16,663 bases of DNA from an uncultured Chitinophagales bacterium. Lineage in GTDB: Bacteria; Bacteroidota; Bacteroidia; Chitinophagales; Chitinophagaceae. The translations under genes were made by a program, and so were the position numbers. Positions 1 to 8,542 of the stretch are shown in pieces. The stretch spans positions 1 through 16,663 of the forward strand of contig CAMPIQ010000076.1 of assembly GCA_946886475.1 (NCBI GenBank), in the 5' to 3' direction. The notes under the pieces were generated by a model that did no database searches, had not been told where the DNA came from, and saw only the letters and a list, made by a program, of their open reading frames with translations. Position 1 is the first letter of the stretch. Every line of letters starts with the position of its first letter.

Positions 1-1433
1 GCATATGCTGCTTCCCTTTCCCATTCCATAAAATTCCTGAGTAGGTATTTTTTAAAGTCCTCCAGTTTTGTAACATTTCTGCAACAGTCAATAGGATTGA
101 TCATGCCATCGAAATCGGATCCGATGCAGATGCTTTCTGCCACCAGGGCTGGATTGATATTATTCTTACCTGCCAGTGCAAAAAAATGGAACACATTATT
201 CATAAAATGTCTTGCATGATATCGCAGATAATTTTGCCTGTCCGTTTTTAAGATATCATATACATCCAGGTAATCCGATTCCGTTAAACTGGAGTTCTCC
301 ACACCTGTAAAGAAATTTTTTTCCTGCATGCTCACCACTTCCATGTCGAAAATATCATCTACATAATCATCGCCAAGAAAGATATCATCAGGCAGACCTA
401 AAATGCGCTGGTCCATTGAAAGACCAATGAGGCCACCGGAGAATATAATATTGATCACATCATCATCATAAAGATTTATGCTGCTGCAATTGAATGCCGT
501 ACCGGCCAGATATCCTGCAGGTTTGTAATATTTTATCCTCAGATACCCACCATCCAGTTCATCTTTTTCCATAAAATATTTTCCTCTGTCAGATGAATGG
601 ATACCGGTTAAACCGGCATGCGTACATATATAGGGTCTGTTGCCTGTATGGTAATCTTTCAGCTGCTTTCTTGCCAGCAAACTCATATGCTTTACATCCA
701 GCAGGATACCCTTTTGATCCATTCTTTGCAATAACCTGAATCCATGTGGTGAAATGCCCTTACCCATAGGATAGAAAGGTTCGGGTTTGAAGATCTGGAT
801 ACCAAATGCATGGTTGCAGAATTCATTTTGCTGCAAATGTGCCATATTGATGGACAGCAGCCTGTTGTTGTCCGTAAAATTTTCAAAATTGTTCCAGAAG
901 TCCTGCCATTTCTCATCTTCCCTTTTACCCTGTTGAACGCCCATGAATGCATGAGCACCTTCAAGAATTAAGAAGGCATGTAAAGTATTCCCGTCAGAAG
1001 GTTTATACTGGCTAAATGCTGACATGATCTTTAATCTTCTTCCGTGATTATTTTCATGTGCCAGCAGGTTAGCCAGTTCCTCATTAAGCATTTGAAAATA
1101 AATATCTCCGGAAGCAATATCCCTGATCCTGTTTAGATCTATATAGCTGGTTTGTTCCTGTTCAGCCAGCAAATTAATGAGACGGTCGCGCATCATGGCT
1201 GATTCGGGCGGGTGAAGTGCCAGTCCAATAATATTAACGCCACCATCAAGCAATTGGGTGATTGCAGCCTGCGAATCAATCACTCCGTTGATGCCCTGGC
1301 ACTTCAATATCCTGGTAAGCAGGGTTGGATTTTGAAACTGAATGTTCACCAGGTCCCATGGCCCCGGAAGTGCAGCAGGATCACACATCTGCGCTTTGAG
1401 TGCGGGGTGGACGTGGAAGTCAAGGATAGGCAT
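1..1433 (-). CDS. M19-like metallo-dipeptidase (membrane dipeptidase family), C-terminus outside the window
   Basis: An uninterrupted reading frame runs from ATG at 1433 leftwards off the window edge, giving about 477 residues without a stop. The order of motifs matches peptidase M19 (renal dipeptidase type), a binuclear zinc TIM-barrel enzyme cleaving dipeptides: LDFHVHP at residues 4-10 (first metal pair), LILEGAHAF around E158 (bridging acid), ILLDVKHMS with H249, YICTHAG with H272, and CIGSDFDG with D440. Family knowledge: classical M19 enzymes carry HxD in the first motif, whereas here it is H7-x-H9, the form seen in other amidohydrolases, so the substrate may not be a plain dipeptide. 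No signal peptide is visible, which suggests a cytoplasmic enzyme. It is separated by 175 bp of repeat-rich sequence from the efflux operon on the same strand. No good TAnnTTTG promoter is seen upstream. Only the very C-terminus is missing if the length is typical. Confidence 0.82.
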   Translation of the reverse strand, partial: MPILDFHVHPALKAQMCDPAALPGPWDLVNIQFQNPTLLTRILKCQGINGVIDSQAAITQLLDGGVNIIGLALHPPESAMMRDRLINLLAEQEQTSYIDLNRIRDIASGDIYFQMLNEELANLLAHENNHGRRLKIMSAFSQYKPSDGNTLHAFLILEGAHAFMGVQQGKREDEKWQDFWNNFENFTDNNRLLSINMAHLQQNEFCNHAFGIQIFKPEPFYPMGKGISPHGFRLLQRMDQKGILLDVKHMSLLARKQLKDYHTGNRPYICTHAGLTGIHSSDRGKYFMEKDELDGGYLRIKYYKPAGYLAGTAFNCSSINLYDDDVINIIFSGGLIGLSMDQRILGLPDDIFLGDDYVDDIFDMEVVSMQEKNFFTGVENSSLTESDYLDVYDILKTDRQNYLRYHARHFMNNVFHFFALAGKNNINPALVAESICIGSDFDGMINPIDCCRNVTKLEDFKKYLLRNFMEWEREAAY

Positions 1434-1443
1434 GGGGAATTCA

Positions 1444-1471
1444 GGTTTAGGGGTTAGGGTGTAGGGTTTGG
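1444..1471. repeat. Heptad array, G-rich (GGTTTAG / GGGTTAG / GGTGTAG type)
   Basis: Four consecutive 7-bp units (GGTTTAG, then GGGTTAG, GGTGTAG and GGTTTGG) begin 10 bp upstream of the M19-like start codon and run into the word GGGTCGTTTAC (1470-1480). The array is the approximate reverse complement of the C-rich array at 1557-1605, with 85 bp of non-repetitive A/T-rich sequence between them. The sequence resembles a telomere repeat only superficially. Confidence 0.8.
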
Positions 1472-1556
1472 GTCGTTTACAGAATGATGTTCTTTACAAA
1501 TTACATAATGTATAAAAGAAATGCATGCTAATAAAAAAACTTCACGACCAAAAAAC

Positions 1557-1605
1557 CTACACCCTACACCTTACACCCTACACCTTACACCTTACACCCT
1601 ATACC
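1557..1605. repeat. Heptad array, C-rich (CTACACC / TTACACC type)
   Basis: Seven consecutive 7-bp units: CTACACC occurs three times, TTACACC three times and CTATACC once, with a further degraded CTAC-TATACC up to 1615. The array abuts and partly includes the stop codon of the RND transporter gene (TAG, complement of 1609-1611), so the repeat tract forms the immediate 3' end of that transcript. It is in inverted orientation to the array at 1444-1471. GGTCGT at 1471-1476 and ACGACC at 1544-1549 form an inverted pair just inside the two arrays. Confidence 0.85.
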
Positions 1606-1608
1606 CTA

Positions 1609-4600
1609 CTATACCCTCCCCGGTTTGCCGGTCCATACTTTTTTGCCCTGTATCCTCCTTACCAGGTACATGATGCCGACGAAAATGAAAAAGAATGGTC
1701 CGAGGAATCCAAAGAGCGCTATGAATTTGGTTCCATAGAATTTTCCCATTGGCCTTCTCAGTCTTTCAGATATGATGTACATGCTTGGCACCATCAACAG
1801 TGTAAGGAAGAAAGAAAATATCAATCCGAATATGATGGTCCAGCTTAATGGTCCCCAGAATACAACGCTGTCACCTCCGAAAAAAATGTCCGGGTCAAGG
1901 TGCTGGAACATGCTTACAAAATCGATATTGAAACCAACTGCAAGCGGAAATAATCCAAGCATGGTGGCAATGGCAGTTAACATTACAGGGATGATACGGA
2001 TCTTTCCGGCCTGGATAGCTGCTTCCCTTGTTCTGAAACCGCGGCCTCTTAATTCATCTGTAAATTCTATCAGCAGGATACCGTTCTTGATCACAATGCC
2101 GGCTAAACCAATGATCCCTACTCCAACCATGATAGTAGGCATGGTCATACCTGTGATGGCAAAACCAAGGAACACGCCAATCACTGAAAAGAAGATCTCT
2201 GTCAGTACAATAAATGGTTTACTCAGGCTATTGAATTGTAAAACAAGTATCAGGAATATCAGTAGCAATGCAATCAGTAATGACTGGCCGAGAAAAGCCA
2301 TGGTTTCCGCCTGTTGTTCACTTTCACCGCTTTGTTTTATAGTTACATCTGCGGGTATCCTGGTTTTGGTTTTAAAGTCTTCTATCCTTTCGGCCAGCTG
2401 CTGGTTGATCACCGGTGTCATGGTAGGATCCGTTACGTTGGATTGCAGTTGAATGGTACGCTTTACATTCTTTCTTTTGATAGCACCGGCCGTACTGGTA
2501 TAATCAACAGATGCCACCGCATTCAATGGAACCTGTTTGATCTGCATGGTACCCATATCCCGGAAGGTGATGCGCATATTCATCAGGTCAGTAAGATTAT
2601 TTCTGGTGAGCTCCTTAAAGCGCAACTGAATCTTGTATTCATCTTCACCTTCCTTGAGTTTACTTACTTCTTTACCAAATACGGCGGTACGGATGGCCAT
2701 GCCTATCTGCCCTGTACTTAAACCTTCAGCCATTGCTCTTTCCCTGTCAACATTTATGGTGATCTCAGGATTGAGCAGGTCAACATCCATTTGAAGGTTT
2801 TCAATTCCTTCCACCTTATTGGTATCAAGATAATTTTTCAGCAAGGAAGCTACCGAAGCAATGGATTCAAAATTGTCGCCTGCAACTTCAATATTCACCG
2901 GAGGTTCTGTTGGCGGACCAGCATCTTCCTGTCCCACTTCAATGGAAGCGCCCGGAATACCCTTCATGGCTTCCCTTATTTCTGCCATGACAGGTGCTGT
3001 GCTTCTACCTTCCCGTTCTTCATATTCAACAAAGGAAACCTGGATCCTTCCGAGGTTGGACTGGGTACTCCTGTTATTATCCCTGGGGTTATTGGCGCTG
3101 ACAGCAACATTCGAGATCACACTTTCAACAAGTGATCCTTCGGCTCCAGGCTTGTCGTTCTCCAGTATTTTATAAACCCTTCCTTCAAGTATCCTCAATA
3201 CCGAGTCAGTTGTTTCAGCAGTTGTTCCCACGGGCATTTTTAAATACACATATACAAAATGCGGATCACCGGAAGGGAAAAATGGCGCAGCCGGACTTCT
3301 CACCAACAAGGCCCCTATTGAAACAAAAAACAATCCGAACAAAGAAGCAAACATCCATGCAGGTCTTTTTCCCTGCAATAACCAGCGCAGCAGTCTTTCA
3401 TACCGTCTCATCATACCCGGAAGTATCCTGTGCTGAAACGTATAGATCACCCCTTTCAAAACATAAGCGTGAAAGATCATCAGCAAGGCCATAAACAAAA
3501 GAAAATTGCCTACGCCATGCCATCCGGGCAAATGAAATAATATTCCAAAAGCGATCAATGTCCAGAACAATGGAGTTTTGAAAATATGGTTCCTGGGCTT
3601 TTCATATTCTTTTCCTTCCGGCCGCATGAAGCTCACTGCAAAAACAGGGTTGATGATAAATGCAACAATAAGAGAAGCAGCAAGTGTAAGGATCAGCATC
3701 ACAGGCAGGTAGATCATGAACTTGCCGATCAAACCTTTCCATAATAATAATGGAAAGAAGGGTGCAAGTGTAGTGGCCGTACCGGCCAGCACCGGAATAA
3801 ATACTTCACCGGCCGCTTCTTTTGCAGCCCGTACAATGGGCACTTTTCCATTATTATAGATCCGGTGGGTATTTTCAATAACCACGATGGCATCATCTAC
3901 TATGATCCCCAAACCAAACAACAAGGCGAAGAGCACAATAAAATTCAGGGTGATATCACCACCCACTATAAAGTTCCCTAATGGAAGGAACATAAATGCC
4001 ACGAAAACTGAAAGTGGTACACTCAATGCAACAAAGAAGGCATTGGTCACGCCCATGAAAAACATGAGGATAAGAAGCACCAGTATAAATCCAATGATAA
4101 TGGTATTTACAAGTTCATTGAATGAAGTGGCTGTTTGAACACTCTGGTCGCCGGTGATCACCACTTTCAACTGATCAGGAGGCGGGATCTCACCTGCCAT
4201 CTGCATTTCTTCAATGATCCTTTTTACACTGGCAGCTGTGTTGATCAGATTTTCTCCGGCGCGTTTCACAATATTCAGGGTAATAACGGGCTTGCCATCA
4301 AGACGCGCAAAGCTTTCCGTTTCTTTCACTGTATCCTTTACATCCGCTATGTCCCGGAGGTAAATAGATGCACCGTCGGGGTTTTTGATCACAATGTCAT
4401 CCATGTCAAGTGCATTTGTAAACTGCCCTTTTACACGGATGGTTCTGCTCATGTCACCCACATCAATCAAACCTCCGCTAATATCACGGTTCTCAAAACT
4501 GATGGCATTTTCAATATCCTGGAAACTAAGTTTAGCAGCCTGCATTTTATACTGGTCAACATTCACCTGGATCTCTCTTTCCGGCGCACCAACAATATCT

Positions 4601-5163
4601 GCACGGTTGATCTCTTTCAATTCTTCAAAACGGTCCTGCATTTTCTCAGCAAAACTTTTCAGCTTAACACCTTCGTAGTTGCCGCTAATATTGACAAACA
4701 TGATAGGCATTTCACTAAAGGCAAATTCCGCAACAGTTGGTTCCTGTGTAAGGTCAGTTGGAAGTTCACCCCTTGCCCTGTCCAGTGCATCTTTTACTTT
4801 TTGCCTGGCAATGTCAGTTTTTACATCCGTATCAAATTCCACAACGATCATGCTGAAGTCCTGCTGTGAAATAGAATTTACCTTATTCACTTTTGCGCCA
4901 CTGATTGCCTTGATCTCTTTTTCAATTGGGCGGGTAACCAGGTTTTCAATATCCGTAGCCGAGTTACCAAAATAAACAGTAGTAACAGAAATGGTTGGCA
5001 CAACAATATCCGGGAACTGCTCTTTGGGCATGGAATTGAACTTGGTCAATCCATACAGAGAGATCAGTATGGTAATAATATATATGGCGGTGCGGTTATC
5101 AACCGACCAGCTGGTTGGTTTAAACTCTTTGAACTTTTTTCCAAGTCCTTCTAATACTTTCAT
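1609..5163 (-). CDS. RND-family efflux transporter, inner-membrane permease subunit (AcrB/HAE1 type)
   Basis: Proton-driven pump subunit of a tripartite efflux system; 1184 residues against about 1050 for AcrB. It begins with a cytoplasmic amphipathic stretch and TM1 (about 25-41). The conserved TM4 proton-relay motif GIIVDDAIVVIEN holds D423 and D424, and TM10 GIVIKNGILLIEF holds K1026, equivalent to AcrB D407, D408 and K940, so the pump appears functional. Two large periplasmic loops lie at about 42-345 and 625-955. The extra length comes from an insertion with two further hydrophobic stretches between TM6 and TM7 (about 525-575), an insertion with FQHLDPDIFFGG between TM11 and TM12, and an additional C-terminal hydrophobic segment (about 1146-1168). 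It is last in a four-gene operon, 117 bp after the adaptor gene, with no separate promoter visible. Substrate (drug, bile salt, lipid or other) cannot be read from sequence; the relay lacks the metal-transporter signature I would expect for CusA, so HAE1-like is preferred. Confidence 0.95.
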   Translation of the reverse strand: MKVLEGLGKKFKEFKPTSWSVDNRTAIYIITILISLYGLTKFNSMPKEQFPDIVVPTISVTTVYFGNSATDIENLVTRPIEKEIKAISGAKVNKVNSISQQDFSMIVVEFDTDVKTDIARQKVKDALDRARGELPTDLTQEPTVAEFAFSEMPIMFVNISGNYEGVKLKSFAEKMQDRFEELKEINRADIVGAPEREIQVNVDQYKMQAAKLSFQDIENAISFENRDISGGLIDVGDMSRTIRVKGQFTNALDMDDIVIKNPDGASIYLRDIADVKDTVKETESFARLDGKPVITLNIVKRAGENLINTAASVKRIIEEMQMAGEIPPPDQLKVVITGDQSVQTATSFNELVNTIIIGFILVLLILMFFMGVTNAFFVALSVPLSVFVAFMFLPLGNFIVGGDITLNFIVLFALLFGLGIIVDDAIVVIENTHRIYNNGKVPIVRAAKEAAGEVFIPVLAGTATTLAPFFPLLLWKGLIGKFMIYLPVMLILTLAASLIVAFIINPVFAVSFMRPEGKEYEKPRNHIFKTPLFWTLIAFGILFHLPGWHGVGNFLLFMALLMIFHAYVLKGVIYTFQHRILPGMMRRYERLLRWLLQGKRPAWMFASLFGLFFVSIGALLVRSPAAPFFPSGDPHFVYVYLKMPVGTTAETTDSVLRILEGRVYKILENDKPGAEGSLVESVISNVAVSANNPRDNNRSTQSNLGRIQVSFVEYEEREGRSTAPVMAEIREAMKGIPGASIEVGQEDAGPPTEPPVNIEVAGDNFESIASVASLLKNYLDTNKVEGIENLQMDVDLLNPEITINVDRERAMAEGLSTGQIGMAIRTAVFGKEVSKLKEGEDEYKIQLRFKELTRNNLTDLMNMRITFRDMGTMQIKQVPLNAVASVDYTSTAGAIKRKNVKRTIQLQSNVTDPTMTPVINQQLAERIEDFKTKTRIPADVTIKQSGESEQQAETMAFLGQSLLIALLLIFLILVLQFNSLSKPFIVLTEIFFSVIGVFLGFAITGMTMPTIMVGVGIIGLAGIVIKNGILLIEFTDELRGRGFRTREAAIQAGKIRIIPVMLTAIATMLGLFPLAVGFNIDFVSMFQHLDPDIFFGGDSVVFWGPLSWTIIFGLIFSFFLTLLMVPSMYIISERLRRPMGKFYGTKFIALFGFLGPFFFIFVGIMYLVRRIQGKKVWTGKPGRV

Positions 5164-5280
5164 CTTGTCTTATTTAGTTGGTTCGTTTTAGCTTCAGCCG
5201 GCATTTAGCACCAGGCTACGTACATACTGAAAACTGTTATGAATTCCAGTGTTGCAGCCAATGGCCATTTAGCCAGTAAC

Positions 5281-6483
5281 CTATTTGGCAATTGTAATCA
5301 CCTGTCCGTCATATAAATTCTGGTAACCTTCAGTAATGAGCTGGTCACCGTTTTTGAGACCGAACTTCACTTCTATCTTATCATCATTCAGTTCACCTAC
5401 ACCAATAATTCTTTTCCTGGCTATCATCCTGTCGCCTTCTTTTACGGCTACAAAAACATATTTACCATTTTCATCCGTCTGAACCGTATTCACAGGGATC
5501 ACAATGATATTAGCCACTGCATAATCCTGGATCTTCACCTGCGCCAGCTGGTTGGGACGAATGGCGGGATCATATGGAACAGAGATCTCTGCACTGAATG
5601 CTCTTGAACTTGGATTAATAGCGCGCCCGGCACGGGTTACTTTCAGGTTCTCAAATCTTTTATTAATATCGGGAAGAAATACCTGCACATTAGCACCGGT
5701 AGTTACTTTACCAGCATAATTTTCAGGCACCTCAACCAATGCTTTTAATGAACTGGTATTAACGATCCTGATCTGGGGCACACTGCCGGCCATACCTGTG
5801 AAGGTTTCACCCGGTCTGATATTGAGATCATCTATCACACCACTGATCTCCGCCCTTACATTAGTGGCATCGGCCTGCTCCTGCTGCGTGCGAATAGAAG
5901 CCTGTGCGGCTGAGAGTTGCGCTTCCAGTGTCTGCACCTGGGTTTTGAATTGCAACAACTGTACTTCCGTACCAATACCCTGCTTCCATAAATTATTCTG
6001 ACGGTTGTACAGGTCTCTGGCCAAACCAAGTTGCGCTTTGATGGTTTCAAGATTTTGCCTGGCGGCAACAATGGCCTGCTTTTGAACCGCGTCATCAAGC
6101 TTCAATAAAAGCTGCCCTTTTTTTACCTGCTGTCCTTCGTTAACATACACCTGCTTTACAAGGCCCGGTCCAAGACGGGGGGTAACGATTGCAGAATTTT
6201 CTGCTTCAATTTTTCCCTGCAGGCTAATGTAATGCGCAAAGTTCTGAGGCGTTAAAGTGGAAATACCCACAAGTTTGGCTATTCCTGTTTTAGCACCGGT
6301 ATCGAGTTTTGCAATTTCTTCTTCGAGCTTCCTGATATCGGAGCCCAATGCAGTTTGCTCTTTTTTTAATTTCTCAAGTTCAAGTTTTTTATCTGTCAGG
6401 CTTCCTTTTTCATCTTTGCTGCCTGTACTGCAGGAAGATGTTATAAATCCAGCCAAAATCAATCCTAATACATACTTTCTCAT
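5281..6483 (-). CDS. RND efflux periplasmic adaptor (membrane fusion protein), lipoprotein
   Basis: Bridges the inner-membrane RND pump and the outer-membrane channel. 400 residues. The N-terminus is a lipoprotein signal peptide with lipobox ITSSC, so C18 would be lipidated. Residues about 28-62 (TDKKLELEKLKKEQ onward) form a charged heptad-like coiled coil ahead of the canonical fold, which AcrA does not have. The HlyD/AcrA core follows: first lipoyl half around 95-130 (PGLVKQVYVNEGQQVKKGQLL), alpha-helical hairpin about 132-205 rich in Q, L and A, second lipoyl half around 207-230 (VRAEISGVIDDLNIRPGE), then beta-barrel and membrane-proximal domains to the end (QNLYDGQVITIAK). It sits 21 bp downstream of the TolC-like gene and 117 bp upstream of the pump gene, consistent with co-transcription. 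Confidence 0.94.
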   Translation of the reverse strand: MRKYVLGLILAGFITSSCSTGSKDEKGSLTDKKLELEKLKKEQTALGSDIRKLEEEIAKLDTGAKTGIAKLVGISTLTPQNFAHYISLQGKIEAENSAIVTPRLGPGLVKQVYVNEGQQVKKGQLLLKLDDAVQKQAIVAARQNLETIKAQLGLARDLYNRQNNLWKQGIGTEVQLLQFKTQVQTLEAQLSAAQASIRTQQEQADATNVRAEISGVIDDLNIRPGETFTGMAGSVPQIRIVNTSSLKALVEVPENYAGKVTTGANVQVFLPDINKRFENLKVTRAGRAINPSSRAFSAEISVPYDPAIRPNQLAQVKIQDYAVANIIVIPVNTVQTDENGKYVFVAVKEGDRMIARKRIIGVGELNDDKIEVKFGLKNGDQLITEGYQNLYDGQVITIAK

Positions 6484-6504
6484 ATAAACGTGTTTGTATA
6501 ATTA

Positions 6505-7881
6505 TTACTGCAATTTTCCAAGTGAATACAGATAACTGATCTTTGCAACGGTAGCATTGTACAGGGCATTGAAATAATTACCCTGTGCATTCTGATACTC
6601 GGTATCTGCCTGAAGTACTTCAAGGCTGCTTCCCACACCATTTTCAAATTTGATCTTTGTAGTGTTGAAAACCTTTTCTGCCAGTTCCAGGTTTTGTTCC
6701 TGAGCATCCAGATTAAGTAAGGCATTCTTCAAACTTTCCCTGGTGATCACCTGTTCAAAATCAATGGCCTGTTTTACGTTCTCAATGGTGTTGTTCAGTT
6801 TTTCCAGGGTGAGCTGAGAAACCTGGATATTGTATTTGCGCTGGAACCCGCTAAAAATCGGAAGGTTCACATTCAAACCAATAAATGCGCTTTTATACCA
6901 GAAGGTGCTTTCATGCGTGAAGAATTTCTGTCCCATTCCATTTACAGAATAATTTCCTGATAAAGCAACGGTAGGAAGAAATCCAAGCTTGTTTCTTTTG
7001 ATATCCAGCTGCTGAAGTTTTTGCAGGGTGTTAAGTGTTCGTACCTCCGGCCTGTCCTCATACATAAAAGTTTCATCAAGAATGCCTTCTTTCAAAACAT
7101 CAACTGTCAGCTGGTCTTTCAGAACTATGGTATCTTTCTGGCTGACACCTGTTGCAAATTTCATTGCTGCATAAGCAAGCTTAATGGCATTTTGAACTAC
7201 ACTCTGAGTGGTCTTCAGGTTGTTTAACTGCACCTGCACCTTATCAACATCAAGTTTTTCAGCAAATCCATTTTTATATATTTCGTTTATATCCGCCGCG
7301 AGTTCTTCAAGCCTTTGAACACTGACATTTAAAAATTCCAGCTGCTTTTGAGCGATCAGGATGGCATAGTATCTTTTATAGGCGGAGTCTTTGATCTTTT
7401 CTTTTGTCTGGTCAATCAGCGCCTGATTATATTCCAGAGAGGTTTGTCTTGCCTGTAAACCCACGAATACGTCGGGCTGGAAAAGCAATTGTGTAAGTGT
7501 TGCACCTGCCGCAAAATTCCATGGCTGCTGAAAGCTGAATGCAAGGAGGCTGGGCGGAGGCGGCTGGGTTGTTGAGGGCACAAGACCTTCTCTTTTCAAT
7601 ACATCATAAATGCCCTCTTCCGACTGAGGAAAAAGTATGGTGGGCAATTTCAGAAAATGATTGGCCTGAACATTAGCACTTATCTGTGGTAAGGCCTGTC
7701 CCAGTATCGCTTTATTCTTTGCTTCCTGTATGCGATAGTCGAGCTGTGCGTTTTTCAATTCCACTACGTTCTTCCAGGCAAGATCAACAGCTTCTTTTAC
7801 TGTAAGCTCATATTTCTGCTGCCCCTGCCCTGCATATGCCATGAGCAGAAAATATAGAACTGAAATCAGTTTGGTTTTCAT
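6505..7881 (-). CDS. TolC-like outer-membrane efflux protein (OEP family)
   Basis: Outer-membrane channel of the tripartite pump. 458 residues with an N-terminal signal peptide (hydrophobic core LISVLYFLLMAYA, likely cleaved near residue 19-21). The OEP pattern is visible as two related halves: VKEAVDLAWKNVVELKNAQLDYRIQEAKNKAILGQALPQI near the N-terminus and LENLNNTIE-type coiled-coil regions later, with the internal repeat GFLPTVALSGNYSV matching the LPQISAN element of the first half. A proline-rich stretch STTQPPPPSLLAF near residue 105 probably lies in a strand-connecting loop. The C-terminus NALYNATVAKISYLYSLGKL is the usual family ending. Only 5 bp separate it from the upstream tetR gene. 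The protein is close to the usual family size of 420-480 residues. Confidence 0.93.
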   Translation of the reverse strand: MKTKLISVLYFLLMAYAGQGQQKYELTVKEAVDLAWKNVVELKNAQLDYRIQEAKNKAILGQALPQISANVQANHFLKLPTILFPQSEEGIYDVLKREGLVPSTTQPPPPSLLAFSFQQPWNFAAGATLTQLLFQPDVFVGLQARQTSLEYNQALIDQTKEKIKDSAYKRYYAILIAQKQLEFLNVSVQRLEELAADINEIYKNGFAEKLDVDKVQVQLNNLKTTQSVVQNAIKLAYAAMKFATGVSQKDTIVLKDQLTVDVLKEGILDETFMYEDRPEVRTLNTLQKLQQLDIKRNKLGFLPTVALSGNYSVNGMGQKFFTHESTFWYKSAFIGLNVNLPIFSGFQRKYNIQVSQLTLEKLNNTIENVKQAIDFEQVITRESLKNALLNLDAQEQNLELAEKVFNTTKIKFENGVGSSLEVLQADTEYQNAQGNYFNALYNATVAKISYLYSLGKLQ

Positions 7882-7886
7882 CTCGT

Positions 7887-8501
7887 TTATTTTTTGGTTC
7901 GTTGATTTTTATATTTCTGGATCAGCTTTTGTCCCTTGTTTGTAGCCAGACCCCATAAATAATGCTCCAGTAATTGTTGTTCTATATATACAAGCTTCGT
8001 TTTGTTTGCCGGGAATACATCCGAATCAAAAGAGATCATGATACTGAATAAGCGGTACCTGGTAAGGATTTCCACATCCACATCAGACCTGTACAGTTCT
8101 TCTTTTATACCCCTTTCAATGTTTTCCCTGATCAGTCCATAAAGAAAATTATTGCGGTAGTCCTCAAATTTCCTGAAGGCTGAAGGATGGTATTTCTGCA
8201 TATCAAAAAGAATTGAGGGGTTCATTTCAGACAGCATTCCCTCAAGCATGTCAAATGAAAGGAAAACCTCATGAATGGCATTTTCACCATTCGACCGGCA
8301 ACCAGTACATTCCTTTTTATTGTGGTCCATGATCCCGCTGAAAACGGCATTCACCAGTTCATCCTTGTCTGCATAATACTGATAAAGGGTTTTTTTCGAC
8401 ATTCCCAATTGTGCGGCAATATCATCCATTGATACTGACCTGATGCCATACCTGTTAAACAGCTCGTGCGCTTTCAATAAAATACGTTCCTTGTTTTCCA
8501 T
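7887..8501 (-). CDS. TetR-family transcriptional regulator of the efflux operon
   Basis: 204 residues. The N-terminal TetR DNA-binding domain is clear: ERILLKAHELFNRYGIRSVSMDDIAAQLGMSKKTLYQYYADKDELV covers residues 5-50, with the recognition helix around 34-42. The C-terminal ligand-binding half is divergent, as is usual. It contains C65 and C68 in a CTGC motif just after the linker helix, the only cysteines in the protein. It is the first gene of the operon and is divergent from the DUF502 gene. A perfect inverted repeat lies in its promoter spacer, so it probably represses itself and the pump genes until an effector binds. The ATG at 8501 is chosen because it begins the canonical TetR N-terminus and lies 10 bp from the -7 element. 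Confidence 0.94.
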   Translation of the reverse strand: MENKERILLKAHELFNRYGIRSVSMDDIAAQLGMSKKTLYQYYADKDELVNAVFSGIMDHNKKECTGCRSNGENAIHEVFLSFDMLEGMLSEMNPSILFDMQKYHPSAFRKFEDYRNNFLYGLIRENIERGIKEELYRSDVDVEILTRYRLFSIMISFDSDVFPANKTKLVYIEQQLLEHYLWGLATNKGQKLIQKYKNQRTKK

Positions 8502-8511
8502 AAATGAGGCG

Positions 8512-8542
8512 CAAAACTATGGAAACTTTTTTCGTAACCAAA
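8512..8542 (-). promoter_or_regulatory. Predicted promoter of the tetR-efflux operon
   Basis: On the minus strand TAGTTTTG (complement of 8512-8519) fits the Bacteroidota -7 consensus TAnnTTTG, and TTTG (complement of 8539-8542) fits the -33 element with a 19-bp spacer. The -7 element ends 10 bases before the ATG, so the leader would be only a few nucleotides long. There is no Shine-Dalgarno sequence. Confidence 0.72.

Noticed and set aside
1444..1605. Telomere-like repeats suggesting a linear replicon end
   Set aside because: The G-rich/C-rich units are internal, flanked by normal genes, drift in sequence and belong to the same 7-bp-period class as the other arrays, most of which are not telomere-like.
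1525..1848. Plus-strand frame encoding repeated TLHLTPY peptides
   Set aside because: The repeats are the translation of the heptad array (three units give seven residues), and the rest is antisense to the RND gene.
1772..2452. Plus-strand open frame of 226 codons opposite the RND gene
   Set aside because: It lies wholly antisense to a strongly conserved membrane protein, has a composition mirroring it and matches no family I recognise. Other long frames there (for example 4135-4869) are rejected for the same reason.
5164..5280. Separate promoter for the RND gene
   Set aside because: The 117-bp gap contains a 10-bp palindrome AATGGCCATT but no TAnnTTTG element in the right orientation, so co-transcription with the adaptor is simpler.
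1609..8501. Heavy-metal (Cus/Czc) efflux system
   Set aside because: No histidine- or methionine-rich metal-binding stretches were seen in the adaptor or pump, and the regulator is TetR rather than a metal two-component or MerR type.
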